Below, piece after piece: positions 42,701-53,923 of a DNA stretch of 64,000 nucleotides. A model generated the notes under the pieces. That model was not told the origin of the DNA. It saw only the letters and a list, made by a program, of their open reading frames with translations, and searched no databases. The position numbers and the translations under genes are program-made. Position 1 is the stretch's first letter. The number at the start of each line of letters is the position of its first letter. Origin of the DNA: Dolomedes plantarius (Eukaryota > Arthropoda > Arachnida > Araneae > Dolomedidae); NCBI GenBank assembly GCA_907164885.2, contig OU015499.1, positions 163,455,629-163,519,628 of the forward strand, in the 5' to 3' direction.

Positions 42701-42853
42701 GGACTGACCGAATAATCGGCTTAGCAACTTAAATATAGAGATTTGATCATGCAAGTAACTGTGTAAGAGGCCAAACCAAATACCTTGAAAAGCAGATGCA
42801 ATTTGATCACGGGTAAAGCGCATATGCTCATAACTCTACGGAAAAGGTGTCAA

Positions 42854-43276
42854 TTGGCCAACTTGAGGAGGTTTGGACAAACGACGTGTGTTGCGTGCTG
42901 CATTTCAATGCTAAATAGTAAAGTCGTGCTGCATTCAGCCTCCAACCCATGGGATCAAAACACTGGAAAAGATTATTTTGGACACAGTCACGTACTTGGG
43001 AATAAAATATTTCTCAGTGATAATTAAACTTGAGTAAACTGTTGTGATGAAAGGAAATCCGGATATGTTCTCAAACGTTGAATGTACAGTAGAAAATTGT
43101 TAATATTATTAAAATTGTGTGCGATTAAACGTGCTGGAAAGCTTTCTTCGGCTTTTGAAAGTCTTAAAGTTATTATTATGATGAATAGGATAAATTTCTT
43201 AAAAGAAAAGTTTTAGTTAATATGCTTTGAAATCTATATAATAAATGTTGACAATTTCCTTTGCTTTCAAAGTACC
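42854..43276. other. Short non-coding stretch
   Basis: No recognisable gene or repeat. Moderately AT-rich. Confidence 0.45.
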
Positions 43277-43653
43277 GGGCGGTTATAATTAAAATCCCCA
43301 ATAAACGGCATCCTACAGCGCAAACGGGTGAACAGAATGCAACGAAATTTCGTATATGGGCTATACACGAGATGCACTCACGGAATTTCAAAAAAAAAAA
43401 TTAAAGTTCCAAAATGTTCACTAGAGGGCGTCCTTTCGGGAAAACATGAAATTTAGCACAATAAACGACAAAAACGGAATACAGAAACAATATTAACAAT
43501 CCAGAACAAGAATTATGAGTAATAAAATGCAAAACCGGGAAATGCTGTCAATTGTAGGGGGAAAATGTCGAGATTTGCATGCTTAGGAAGAAGAGAAAGC
43601 ATTATGCAAAACACGTTAGGGTATAAAACGTTTGCAGACGTTGTCATGTTTAA

Positions 43654-43726
43654 CCCTTTCCTTACGGGGTGGGATAGCATGTATCCCAAGAATACGAGCC
43701 GAAGAATAAAGCAAATATATAAATAA

Positions 43727-43778
<52 letters not shown>

Positions 43779-43803
43779 TATATAATATATATATATATAT
43801 AAT

Positions 43804-43858
<55 letters not shown>

Positions 43859-43913
43859 TCATTTTGGGCCTGTATTCTTGGGATACATGCTATCCCACCC
43901 CGTAAGGAAAAGG
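43654..43913. mobile_element. TTAA (piggyBac-type) miniature element with (TA)n core, copy 2
   Basis: Same family as 41390-41606, inverted relative to it. Arms CCCTTTCCTTACGGGGTGGG... enclose a TA repeat and TTAA flanks both ends (43650-43653, 43914-43917). The two copies share about 50 bp arms almost without change. Confidence 0.93.
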
Positions 43914-43939
43914 TTAAGTCGATGTTTCCGGCTTTACTA

Positions 43940-44782
43940 ATGACGGTCTCTATAGTTGAACGTGCGTTATAGGTGAAGCCGTTTTACGAAAACAAGGGCA
44001 ATGCATCTGCTGCAGTTCGTGAATTTCGCCGTAGAAAGAACCTACGGCGTGGGCCAATGTCTACTAAAGGTATCCGGGCCATGATTAAGAGATTTGAAGA
44101 GACGGGGAAATTAGGAGTTCAGCCTGGAAGAGGCCGTAAACGTGACACGCCGGTACTTGTTGATGCCGTCAAGACAGCTGTTGACGCACAGTCACAGACA
44201 TCACAGTTTGGGAGCAGTAGCGCGCGTGCAGTTTCTCGACAGACAGGCTATTCTTACAGCACCGTCCGAAAAGTACTCAGAAACATAATGCACTACTTCC
44301 CATACAAGATCCGCCATACCCAGGAGCTGCTTGATAGGGACAAGCCACAGCGTCTCTCATTCGCAGTCAGTTTTCTCAACAGAATGACTGTTGATCTGTC
44401 ATGGCCTTGGAATATTCTGTGGAGCGACGAGGCTCATTTGTACCTCAATGGGACAGTCAACGCACAGAATTGCCGCATTTGGGCTAAGGAAAATCCGCGG
44501 ATCCGGACTGAATTTCCCCTACAGTCTCCAAAGGTCCCTGTCTGTTGTGGATTCACGGCGACATTCATCCGTGGGCCATTCTTCTTTGAGGAAATCGGTG
44601 AACGTGGACCTGTCACATGTTCCGTTACGGGCCGTCGGTACCATGACATGCTGCAGACGTTTGTTGTGCCGCAACTACAGCAAAGACGGGTCCTTAAATC
44701 GACCATTTTCATGCAGGATGGTGCGCCCCCACATATCCATGGGTCCGTGAAGACGTTACTGCTCCAACACTTCACAGAGTAA
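43940..44782 (+). pseudogene. Tc1/mariner-type transposase, C-terminally truncated
   Basis: The start is probably ATG 43940 (MTVSIVERAL), followed by one in-frame TAG, then VKPFYENKGNASAAVREFRR, a helix-turn-helix DNA-binding region. A second helix-turn-helix part follows (RAVSRQTGYSYSTVRKVL). The catalytic domain shows the first Asp in LWSDEAHLYLNG and the second in FMQDGAPPHIHG. The protein stops at HFTE, before the third catalytic acid. Because that end is missing, DDxD or DDxE type cannot be assigned. Codon use and GC are higher than in the surroundings, suggesting a fairly young insertion. Confidence 0.82.
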
Positions 44783-44790
44783 CGTTGTGA

Positions 44791-45390
44791 AATCCACTTC
44801 ATAAGTTTCAATTTATTATGTTAAAAGCAAATCGATTATTTAAATTTATTATTTTGTTCACGCGAATTTATTTATCATTGCTTAATTTTGACACCGTGAA
44901 ATAGCTGAAAAAATACTTAGCCATAAAATCTGTCAGTAGTCTTATAGTTTCATGGATTTAACTGAAAAGATTTCTACATAGACTTAAATCTAGATTCAGA
45001 CACCCATTCAGTTTTAAGGGAAGGGAATCAAGTACACAGGTAAAGAAATTAATAAAAGCATACATCTAACACTGTAGAAATCTACAAAAATGTACGCCAG
45101 TCATAGGATACATTAAAAACAACAACAATACAATGTCCTATACTAGTAATATATCAACTTCAAGAACCCTTTCATTATGCAAAGAGGATTATACTGCTTT
45201 AAGAATGTTACCATACCAATATTTGAGGAAAATCGAATGAACAATAAGGTACATACGTAGTTTTACAGTAGTAATTTTTATCGATAGTGACATTTTAATT
45301 CCGTTACCATAAGCGACACATTCAAATTGTAAACACAATGGCACTAGGGATAAATCAATGTTACTGGGAATATAATCTACTTACCAATTC
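44791..45390. other. AT-rich DNA without recognised features
   Basis: No coding frame, terminal repeat or RNA gene was found. Confidence 0.5.
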
Positions 45391-45449
45391 CTATTGGGCC
45401 GCCATTCGCAATTCGACCACCATTGCGAAGGTGCCCGACATGGCGATGG

Positions 45450-45510
45450 TGACGTCATCACTTCGAGCAAGTATATATAGGAGTATATTTATAATCACCA
45501 GTGGCAACGC
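45450..45510 (+). promoter_or_regulatory. Candidate core promoter of D3
   Basis: A consensus CRE palindrome TGACGTCA (45450-45457) is followed by GTATATATAG (45471-45480). About 25-30 bp further on lies ATAATCACCAGTGGC, the start of the block shared with D1/D2. The surroundings are locally CpG-rich (45395-45470). The promoter role is inferred from motif spacing only. Confidence 0.4.
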
Positions 45511-45740
45511 TCGCGTGTTGTTTATGTTGCTTATTGCGTTCAATTCCCTGTAGTCGAAATAATTAAAAGAGAAAAATCGTTGCCGACAAAATTTCGCGCC
45601 TTTTAGAATGGTTCATGTGCTGAAATAATATTGATCTAGGTGCTAGAAAAGTAAACAGTATTCAAGTAAGTTTAATTTGCAGGTTATTTTTTCTGTATTG
45701 TTTGACAGAACTGTTTTGTTAAGAAGTTGAAAATTATATA

Positions 45741-46344
45741 CAGTCGAACCTCCATATATCGAAGTAGCAAAATGCCGGAAAAAAATTCGATATATAGAAT
45801 TGATCTTAGTTTTATCATAATTATCCTAAAACATTAAAATTAAAACTAATTTTCGTATACGAAACTCCATTTCCAATTTATATGCGAATCACATTAAATG
45901 AAAGTTAATAACTAAAAGCTGAATTAATGTGAAAGATTTATTGAGTACTATATACCTTTAAAAAAACAATAATCCAGACAGTGGTTACAGTGATCACAGT
46001 TACATTCTTAAAAAAAAAAACTACGAATATCTTGCTGAACAACCAGTTTTGCGGAAAGTTCATCAAAGAAATGCTCGCATTTATTCAGTCCATTAAAAAC
46101 TTCATCAGGGACAGTTTTCATGAATTGAAGTCCACGAAGTATTATTTCAAACGCCAAAAATTGGGATATTTTATTCTAAAGTGGAATAAAATCTCCCAAT
46201 ATGTCGTGAAAAAAATTTCGATATATAGAGATTTTTTCGATATATAGAAACAGTTTTTCTATGTAATGAACATGGAGATTTGCTAAGAGTTCGATATATA
46301 GAAAATTTCGATATGTGGAAGTTCGATATATGGAGGTTCGACTG
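45741..46344. mobile_element. pogo/Tigger-like miniature element
   Basis: Perfect 23 bp inverted ends CAGTCGAACCTCCATATATC... at 45741 and, reversed, 46344 are flanked by TA. TTCGATATATAGA recurs near both ends (45788, 46217, 46237, 46290). The interior has no transposase. It splits D3 cleanly (ATTATATA | TATATGATTT). Confidence 0.93.
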
Positions 46345-46465
46345 TATATGATTTCTACATTTTACGCTATTTTTTTGTGAGTGAAGCTAATTGTTAATAC
46401 AATACGTATACATATTAAATCGTTAAACACTGCATGTTCAGATGTGGTATGTTATTTTCAGCAAA

Positions 46466-46927
46466 TTAGGATACATAAATGAGCATTATTAAAAATAAAC
46501 TTTGATTTAGAAGCTTACATAACCATTTAAATTCTATCCCACAAAATAGAGAAAGTTTTAAATATTAATGCGAGATGAGAAAGACGTGCTGAAATGAGGA
46601 TATATAAAATTGTTTGCAAAGTTTTGTAGAAATGCAAAAATCCATAAACATAATTTTTTAGAAAAATTAAACTTTAGTTGTTAACCGTACATAAATTTTA
46701 TCCCCCCCCCAAAAAAAAAATAAAATTAAAAATTCATAATATAAAAGGAAAAATATGAGCAAATTATAATGTACCATTATTTTTTTAAATATAGAAATAT
46801 AAAAAAATACCAATTTTTTTTCAAAAATTTCTTTATGTTACACTTTAAATAAGCAGAAATCACCCAGCATTCACACTAGAAAAGTTTTCTTCTGAAAAGA
46901 AATCTCAATCGAAAAAGATCTTTGAAA
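46466..46927. other. AT-rich DNA without recognised features
   Basis: Contains a C-then-A homopolymer (46702-46721). No gene or mobile element was recognised. Confidence 0.5.
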
Positions 46928-47407
46928 TCTATACTTATATATAAAGAGAGAGCGATTTTGTACGTGGAGGGTAATCTTCAGAACCACTGTACCTATTTGA
47001 AAAATTCTTTCACTGTTTGAAAGGTACATTATTCCAGATGGACATAGGCTATATATTATGTATATCTAATCAGTAGAAATAAAGTTAGGGGCTTAATCCT
47101 AACAATCTCCATTGTTACCGCTACTGTCCTCTACCGTTTTTTGTTCCGAAGTATTCAACGGTCCTTAGCGTGGTGCTATCGCAGTGGGCTTCTGTTCTGA
47201 CGCTAGCGGTTCGAACCTAGCCGTTCTCCCGCACGCCTTTTTCATTTAAAAAAATTATTTTAATTATTAACTAACATAAAATTAATTTAAGGTATTATTT
47301 AGGTTATTATTAAGGTAAAAAAAGATTTACAATTTATTGGCTATCAACTGGAAATTTATTGGTATAATATTTTGTTCAACCCGGACAAAGTCGGGACGGG
47401 CCGCTAG
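46928..47407 (+). mobile_element. Non-autonomous Helitron D
   Basis: It starts TCTATACTTATATATAAAG (46928) and ends CGGGACGGGCCGCTAG (47407). A hairpin CCGGAC-AAA-GTCGGG precedes CTAG, with host A on the left and T on the right. It carries a tRNA-like segment. Length 480 bp. Confidence 0.88.
47163..47224 (+). other. tRNA-like segment inside Helitron D
   Basis: GCGTGGTGCTATCGCAGTGG resembles an A box region and GCGGTTCGAACC a B box, spaced about 40 bases apart as in a tRNA. No complete acceptor stem is evident, so this is likely captured tRNA or SINE sequence rather than a gene. Confidence 0.5.
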
Positions 47408-47740
47408 TGTAAAAATAAAGCTGTAAAGCAATTGTTATCAATTCATTAACCATTTATTACGAAACGGTAAAGATGACACACACTGAGCTATTTGTCGGAT
47501 GTAGCTGGCCAAAAGTATTTGTTGTCCAATACTTGGTGTAAAGCTCATATTACTTTAGTTTATCACACATTATTAAACTTTTAAAAGTAGTTTTTCTTTG
47601 GAAATAAATTTTCTAAATAAACTGGATTCGTGTAAAACCTTTTATTAAGATTAGCATTAATTGAGGCGTTGAAAGGCAAAGTGATGTAAGTCGCATTTGC
47701 AACTTTTTTTATTTGAGGGCAAAAATTTAATTTTCATTCG
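47408..47740. other. AT-rich DNA without recognised features
   Basis: No gene or repeat was recognised. Confidence 0.5.
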
Positions 47741-47808
47741 GACAGTTGTTACGCAAGTCAACAATTATACGAGAAGCAGTAAACTGCACTCTCTCCAATT
47801 TCTGGAGA

Positions 47809-48713
47809 CTAGCTGCTGCGCGACCAGCATGGTCGCTTTTAGTTTTATATTCTTTTTCAAAGAACAACTCAACTGAAAGTAACAAATGTAAAGAATGTTA
47901 CCATTACCTGCTATCACAAATATACGTTTTTAAGGGGTAGTTGGAGCTCAGCCAAAAGATTTATTATCATTGCTAAATTCATTGTAAGGCTGATTCTAAA
48001 ACATCATGATTAAAAAATGTGAATTTCCATTATTTCAGAACAGAGTTAAAGATAAGACTGAGAAACCCTACACCAATGATTTTAAAAATGACATCCCTCT
48101 CTGTATGTACAATTTTTCAAAATTAATATTTCTTCACTTTATCATTACATTAAATGAGAAATTGTAGGGGAAAATTTTTTTCACTTAAAAAATGGAGTAA
48201 AAATCCAGCAAGTACTAAAATATAGTGTGGATTACATCACTCTCTGTGTGTACTATTGTTCACAATACAAATATTTACACTTAATCATATCAGAGAGTAA
48301 AAATTCAGCAAGTACTAAAATATAGTGTGGATTACATCACTCTCTGTGTGTACTATTGTTCACAATACAAATATTTACACTTAATAATATCAGAGAGTAA
48401 AAATTCAGCAAATACTAAAATATAGTGTAGATTACATCACTCTCTGTATGTACTATTGTTCACAATTCAGATATCTCCACTTAATCATATCAAATTAAAA
48501 TTGTTTCATGAATAAATTAAAATTATTCATAAATAAAATAGAGCAATTAAATTGTACCAAATTATGTGCTATCGTTGAGCCACTATACACACTCAGTTGC
48601 AAATTACGGACGGTCGCTAATGTTTACATCGGGTAGTTGTAGCTGTTGCCATTCGGAGTGTAGAAATATCGTCGATTTTTGTGCCACATACCTACGCGTT
48701 TTATATATATAGA
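47809..48713 (-). mobile_element. Helitron C (minus strand) in the LINE
   Basis: The minus-strand 5' end reads TCTATATATATAAAACGCG at 48713. The 3' end near 47809 reads GGTCGCGCAGCAGCTAG, with GCGACC/GGTCGC pairing upstream of CTAG. LINE sequence continues on both sides, with a 26 bp local duplication (TTTCTGGAGACTAGTAGTGG) just right of it. The exact host dinucleotide is blurred by a host CTAG. It contains the 100 bp minisatellite. Confidence 0.75.
48088..48500. repeat. 100 bp minisatellite in Helitron C
   Basis: ATTACATCACTCTCTG recurs at 48231, 48331 and 48431, exactly 100 bp apart, with AGCAAGTACTAAAATATAGT and TTGTTCACAATACAAATATT at constant phase. A diverged partial unit starts near 48088. 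About four copies in all. Confidence 0.92.
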
Positions 48714-50771
48714 CTAGTAGTGGAAGCATTTCTGGAGACTAGTAGTGGAAGCACAGCAATAAACAGAGAGGCGGTATTCCAGGATGGGGCGGATAACAGC
48801 TGAGTTGGTAGTTCTTAAAGTGTTTGCGTCGGCACTCCAGTCCCGTCCCGAGATATACTTAAGGATGTTCAGTCGTTTTCTAGTCTTCTAAACCAGTGCT
48901 TCCACGTGTCTGTTACCAGTAAATTCAGGATGGTGAATAAAACCCAAGTATTTATGATGTGTCTCAAACGCGAGAGGTAGATCATTCATAAAAACACTTG
49001 GTTGATAATTGTACGACAGCTTGTTGGTGATAAAAAAGCTTACAATGGATTTGGATGGATTAAAAGTTAATTTGTGGTCTTTAAAAAATTTCCACACGTC
49101 TGCAACGGTATAATTAATATTCGACTCAATTTTATTTGCATGAGAGCCAGAGATCCAGAGGGCAATATCATCTGCGAACAGACCGACCTTAAATCCCTCT
49201 CATAATATCCTCTCAACAGCAGCCATGTACAGAGAGAAAAAGGTAGGACTCAAAACGGAACTCAGGGGGTCGCCTTGGCTCAACTTTAAGCTGTTTGACA
49301 TAGTAGTATTAAGCTTCACTCTGATTAGTCTGTCCCTCAAAAAATCACAGATCGAAGACAAAGATTTTCCTTTGATGATGAAATGTTTTTAAAGTTTAAC
49401 AATCAATTTATTTTTCCAGTCCCCGTCGAAGGCTTTAGTTAAGCCCAGAAAAGAAACCACAGCATGATTGGTAGGTCGTAAGTTATGGGAATCTCTGATT
49501 CTCTGGGAAAGATAAAGAATTTGATAAGTGGTGCAGTGACTTCTTCTAAAACCGTGTTGTTCTCTTGGAAAGAGTTCTTCGGTGTCAAGGTGAAAGAATA
49601 AACGTCCCAAGACCACTCTTTCCATGACTTTGCATGAAATACTAGTCAAAGTGATGGGTCTATAACTCCCAGGAGATCCATGCACTTGGCCCGGTTTTTT
49701 CAGGGGGATGATAATGGCCTTTTCCCACTCTCTCGGTAGACGCCCGAGATTCCGAGATTGATTTATGATGTTCAGAAATCTCTGTCTTGCACGAGTGCCA
49801 AGATATCTAATCATCTGGCCATGGATCCCATCGGGTCCAGGAGATTTGGCCAAGTCGAAATTTTCCATTGCCTCTTCCAGCTCATGCAAAGAGAAGGTTT
49901 TACTGAAAAGAGAATTGCCTTAGATAGAACTGCGGAAGCCACGGGCGAGGATTCTAGACTTTTCTGTATTTTCCTATCTTCATCAGTACAAGTCAACTCA
50001 CTAGTTTTCGGATAGTGCGCGCCAAGCAAGTGAGCTGCAGACTTTTCGTCTTTGGGGATGTGCCCATTCTGATCCAGGATAGTATTACATTTCTCCAGTG
50101 GTTTGTATCTGCGGATTTTTTTGTCTACTTTCCACAGTTTCGAAACGGAAGATCTAGCATCTAGTCCTTCACATGATTCATCGACTTTCTTCTCTTTAAC
50201 AAATTATAAGTCCGCTTTATTTCTGCGTTGATTTTGTTCAGATCATTTTGATATTGATTGATGTTGGCGTTGGTCAATTCTTGACGCAGTTTCTCTCTTT
50301 TCTGAAATAAAGGCAGCAAAAGTGGGGAATTATGATAAAAGAAAGGAGTGTAATGCTTTACATCCCCCCTAGGTATAGTCTTTACTGCTGCATTGAAGAG
50401 TATGTTCTTGAAGGAAAGCCAGTTGGAGTTAAGATCACTTAAATAAGCCTCGAATTCTGTCAGTGTATCAAAAAGACTACCGAAAGATTTCCAGTCCGGT
50501 CAACCAAAGTTCCGATATTTTCTGCGTTTGAAAAGAGTACACAGTTTCTTCTTTATCTCAAATAAAAGTGGAGAGCGATCGCTTCCAATATTGTTTAAAA
50601 CTACCCAGATGCAACTGGGAAAAATGACTGGACTTGCTATAGAAATTTCGAGGGCTTCAGAGGTGTTGAAACTGTACGATGAGTGAGTTGGAGTGCCATC
50701 GTTTAGGAACACGAATCCCGCATGATCCACAACACTTTCATACTTTTTCTCTCGAAAATTTAAATAAAGCA
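48714..50771 (-). pseudogene. LINE ORF2: endonuclease C-terminal part and reverse transcriptase
   Basis: From 50771 down: an endonuclease segment (VVDHAGFVFLNDGTPTHSSY, NNIGSDRSPLLFEI), a linker, then RT (49389-49889) with LAKSPGPDGIHGQMIRYLG, WEKAIIIPLKKPG, SYRPITLTSISCKVMERVV and REQHGFRRSHCTTYQIL. A later RT piece (48888-49097) reads FNPSKSIVSFFITNK. Frames shift between blocks. It would reverse-transcribe by target-primed synthesis if intact. Confidence 0.85.
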
Positions 50772-51563
50772 CTAGTTGTTACCCGTCAAAACATGACGGC
50801 TGGATCGTAAATAAAAGTACTAATACACAAATTTTGCGGTACACATCATTGCCAAATGTTGAAATTTATAATATTAAGAAGAAAGAAATACAGTTTAAAA
50901 TATTACTATTGAACCCAATAAAAAGAAATGGGGTTACTCGATGACAAAGTAAACACTTGGTATGTGTACTCAGTAACTCTTTAACTCAGTAAAATGTTGA
51001 AATTCATAATACTGATAGTAGAGAAATATACATTAAAATTTACTATTTTAAAATTTATTAGTGAAATATGGCGCTTAACCGAAACAGTGCGAAATAAACA
51101 ATTTCTGTTAGGTGTAATTCGAAATATCACAAGCATAATCAAAAATAAAAATTACAGAGAGAGAGAGCGAGAGAGTTAAATTATTTCCTCGGAATAAGCA
51201 AATTAACACGTTTTTGCGGCCTCGTGCTCAGCATCTAAACCCAGATTAAAACATGTCACTGAGCATGCGCAGAAAGCAATTTTTAATTAAAAATTATCAC
51301 TAAATTTTAGAAATTGCGGTTATAAAAACCAAATTTAACACATCTATAGATTAAAATATTTCATTGAAGACTAAAATGGAGTCAATTGATGCAGTAGTTG
51401 TCTTACACGGGCTGCCCAAGAATCGACGTAGCAACTTAAATACAGATTGGATCAAACAAGTAACTGGGTAAAAGTCGAGTCGAAACAAAATTCCTTGAAA
51501 AGCAAATGTAATTTGCGCCCGGGTAAAGCGCATATAGTCGTATCTCTATGGAGAATGTGTAGA
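50772..51563 (-). mobile_element. Helitron B (minus strand) in the LINE endonuclease
   Basis: The minus-strand 5' end TCTACACATTCTCCATAGAG is at 51563 and the 3' end CATGTTTTGACGGGTAACAACTAG is at 50772 (hairpin CCGTCA...TGACGG before CTAG). The host bases are A on the 5' side and T on the 3' side. It is the same family as Helitron A. It splits ORF2 between endonuclease parts. Confidence 0.9.
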
Positions 51564-51865
51564 TGTTTAAATTAAGGCTAGGTATATGGTCCTATTTAAG
51601 ATTACGTTTGATATAGATTGCCGCACCTGCATAGGGTAGGGTATTATTACCGCTATCAACTCGCGGTGTGTGGATTAGATTATAATTTTGAATTTTAAAA
51701 TATATGGCGTGACGGTTTTTAACTTCCTGTACAAGAATTAAATCCATAGAATCATCAATAATAGAGTCCCTCAGATCATGAATTTTAGTTTCAAGCGCGT
51801 CAGTGTTCCAACTCAGTATTATGACTGTGGATAGGGGAATTAAAAATAAGAGTGCGCGTGCACGG
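51564..51865 (-). pseudogene. LINE ORF2 endonuclease N-terminal part
   Basis: The minus strand reads VIILSWNTDALETKIHDLRD, SMDLILVQEVKNRHA and AGAAIYIKRNLK, the start of an APE-type endonuclease/exonuclease/phosphatase domain (the SWN and QEV positions contribute to the metal site). The expected 100 or so residues before the next segment are missing as well as split by Helitron B. Confidence 0.8.
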
Positions 51866-52299
51866 GATCAGTCATGACGACAGGGAGATTAAAATTACCT
51901 ATTACGTTATTTAGTACACTTTGTTGTAAGATTTATTGTGCCATTTGGATGCTGAGTAATAATCTCTCTATTGTTTTAAGTCTATCTATGTACGCGTCTA
52001 GTTGGTTTAAAGTTTCAGTATTAGGAACAACATTTGCGGTGGGAATATTTATGTTTTAATCCGGAGCTGGTGTGTTTACGTTATTGTTTGATATTACTTT
52101 GTTTACTGGGGAGGGGGGGACCCTATTGTCTATTTTTAAGTCTTGCATTGAAAGTTTTAATTGGTTCAGTTTCTGCGGTCTTAAATGCATTCCCCGTGTT
52201 CGTGTGAAGTATCTCCCTTCCGTTTTCTTCACTGACCTTCCCCACGTCTGTAATGTTTTAACCTGCAGTTTTGTAATGCAGTTGGGTGACGAATACAGT

Positions 52300-53233
52300 C
52301 CTTATAATGTGCCGTGTGATCTCCACCACACTTAGCGCAGACGACTTTCTCAGACTGGGGCTTGTTGCACTCGTTGGTCCGATGGTTTTCTGCACATTTT
52401 ACACATCTGGCATCTATCCTGCAGTTATCGCTACTGTGATGAAAATTCTGGCAATTATAACACTGTCCCTGCCTTCTTTGAATTTATAGGCTTCTATTCG
52501 AACTATGAATCCCAGAAATTCATTCAAATGATAAATTTCCCTGATATTTTCTGAAGGTATTAGTTTGCATAGAAATATTGGGAGTTTTGTTTTGTCTTTC
52601 AACCGTTTTAATTGGGAGAACATTTGCACCAGGAGTCCTAGGTTAATTAGCACTTGTTTGACTTCTTCAACCGGAATGTCCGAGGAAACACCCTTAATTA
52701 GTATTTTAAGTGGTCTCTTTTCGCGCGGCATCATGGCGATTAATTTAATATTATTTTTAGATAGGAGATCCTTGATTTTCCTAAATTGTTCACTGTTTAG
52801 GGGGAAAACTTTAACGAATTTCCCGGAGTTTTGTAGGGGCAATTTTGTTTTAAGCAAGTTGTTTATTTCACTAGCTATATCTGCTCTTTTAATGCCCAAA
52901 TTTGCAAATTTGTCCTGCTCTTTTAATACCCAAAAAGGATCTGGTTTTCTTTCTCTGGGTGCCTGCGCACTAGTATTGGGAGTATTACCAACTTCTATTT
53001 CCTCATTTACTCCGTCGTCATCGACCGAAAGCACACTAAAGCGATTATTAATACTGATAACTTCCTCCCTAGCTTTCTCAACATTTGACAACTTCGCAAG
53101 CTTTTTAGTTTTCTGTCTAGTGTAGAGAAAACTAGCTTCATCATTACCGATAGTATTAGTTTTAACATTATCATATTCCTTTTCAATGTCACTAAATTCC
53201 CTAGTTCTTTACTGGTTTTTTGGCCAGACATTT
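52300..53233 (-). pseudogene. LINE ORF1 (gag-like) with PRE_C2HC-type domain and zinc knuckles
   Basis: A probable start at 53233 (MSGQKTSKELGN) is followed by a frameshift and then a long frame (52414-53091) reading DKFANLGIKRADIASEINNL and RPLKILIKGVSSDIPVEEVK, a PRE_C2HC-like RNA-binding region. After a further frameshift near 52485, three knuckles follow: CYNCQNFHHSSDNC, CVKCAENHRTNEC and CAKCGGDHTAHYKDC. This is the nucleic-acid-binding ORF1 of jockey-like LINEs. Confidence 0.85.
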
Positions 53234-53732
53234 CGATACTCAATATGTTTACCCAACTCCAACACATTATCAATACTACTACAAGCAAGAGAAGCAGTAA
53301 TCAAATCCCATATATCTTGTAGGGTCCTCAGAGTCCTTTTCGGTTGCAGTCACGTTGTAGTGTAAGCCAGGGAGAAATTGGGAAATACTTATAGCTTTAT
53401 CCGAATGAGCAGAAAAGTCCGGTAATCCACTTTTGCCTTTGATGATGAAGGCGAGGTCCCAGACAGTTTTATGAGCATTGTGATTGTTCGGACAGATCTT
53501 TGGCATATCCATCTCGAAGGTGTCCATATTTGAATTCGAAGGCATTTCGACGTTAAGGTTAGAAATGCGCACCATTGAAGGACTGCTGTGAGCTAAGTCC
53601 GTCACTAGTAGAGGCCCGTCACACATGCGAGAGAATAAAAATTCCCCGTCAGGTCACAGACGCAATAATAGTACCGAATTAAAGCAATGGAAGAAACATG
53701 TGAGAAAGCACGAGAGCACTGAGACAATTTTT

Positions 53733-53780
<48 letters not shown>

Positions 53781-53923
53781 TCAAATGAATGTCTTTGGTA
53801 GTTTCTGAGAAAAGGTACATTAATTTAACATGGGAAGTATAGGGCCTTCCAACTGCCCTTAAGGTCACAGACGCAATAATAGTACCGAAAGGAAGCAATC
53901 GAAGAAACACGGTGCGCTCTCAG
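53234..53923 (-). repeat. LINE 5' region with repeated block and TA microsatellite
   Basis: GGTCACAGACGCAATAATAG occurs at 53654 and 53862, continuing similarly for about 50 bases, so a unit of about 209 bp is repeated. Such 5' repeats can be promoter monomers of LINEs. A TA microsatellite at 53736-53776 lies between the copies. Confidence 0.6.

Larger units (their letters stand above)
41260..42853 (-). mobile_element. Helitron A (minus strand)
   Basis: The minus-strand 3' end near 41260 reads CCGTGTTTTGACGGGTACCAGCTAG in two parts: a hairpin (CCG...TTTT...CGG) and CTAG. It matches the end of Helitron B at 50772. The minus-strand 5' end near 42853 (ACACCTTTTCCGTAGAG) matches Helitron B's ACACATTCTCCATAGAG, though the expected TC start is decayed. 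It contains a TTAA miniature element (41390-41606) and a LINE RNase H-like segment. Confidence 0.75.
43277..44790 (+). mobile_element. Truncated Tc1/mariner-type transposon
   Basis: A putative left end begins near CGGGCGGTTATAATTAAAA (43279), followed by a leader and a plus-strand transposase from 43940. The right half of the catalytic domain and the right terminus are missing, so only the left part is present. A TTAA miniature element is nested in the leader. The left boundary is inferred from the look of the sequence. Confidence 0.55.
45391..46465 (+). repeat. Segmental repeat D3 with promoter-like start
   Basis: Shares with D1 and D2 the blocks TGTTGCTTATTGCGTTCAA, GTAAGTTTAATTTGCAGG-like, GACAGAACTGTTTTGTTA, GATTTCTACATTTTACGCTA and TGTTATTTTCAGCAAAT. 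It is split by the pogo-like element at 45741-46344. The conserved blocks end near 46465. No coding frame is supported. Confidence 0.7.
47741..53233 (-). mobile_element. Jockey/I-like LINE, copy 2, nearly complete
   Basis: On the minus strand: ORF1 with CCHC knuckles (53233 to about 52300), ORF2 endonuclease (51865-51564 and 50771 down), RT (about 49889 to 48731), and part of the downstream region to 47741 where it is 3'-truncated. Two Helitrons interrupt it (47809-48713 and 50772-51563). The same family as 12549-13887. Frameshifts and stops make it inactive. Confidence 0.85.

Noticed and set aside
47163..47224. tRNA gene
   Set aside because: Only boxes A and B match; it lies inside a Helitron and lacks a complete cloverleaf.
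48088..48500. CRISPR-like array
   Set aside because: The 100 bp units are repeated in full without unique spacers and the context is a eukaryotic transposon.
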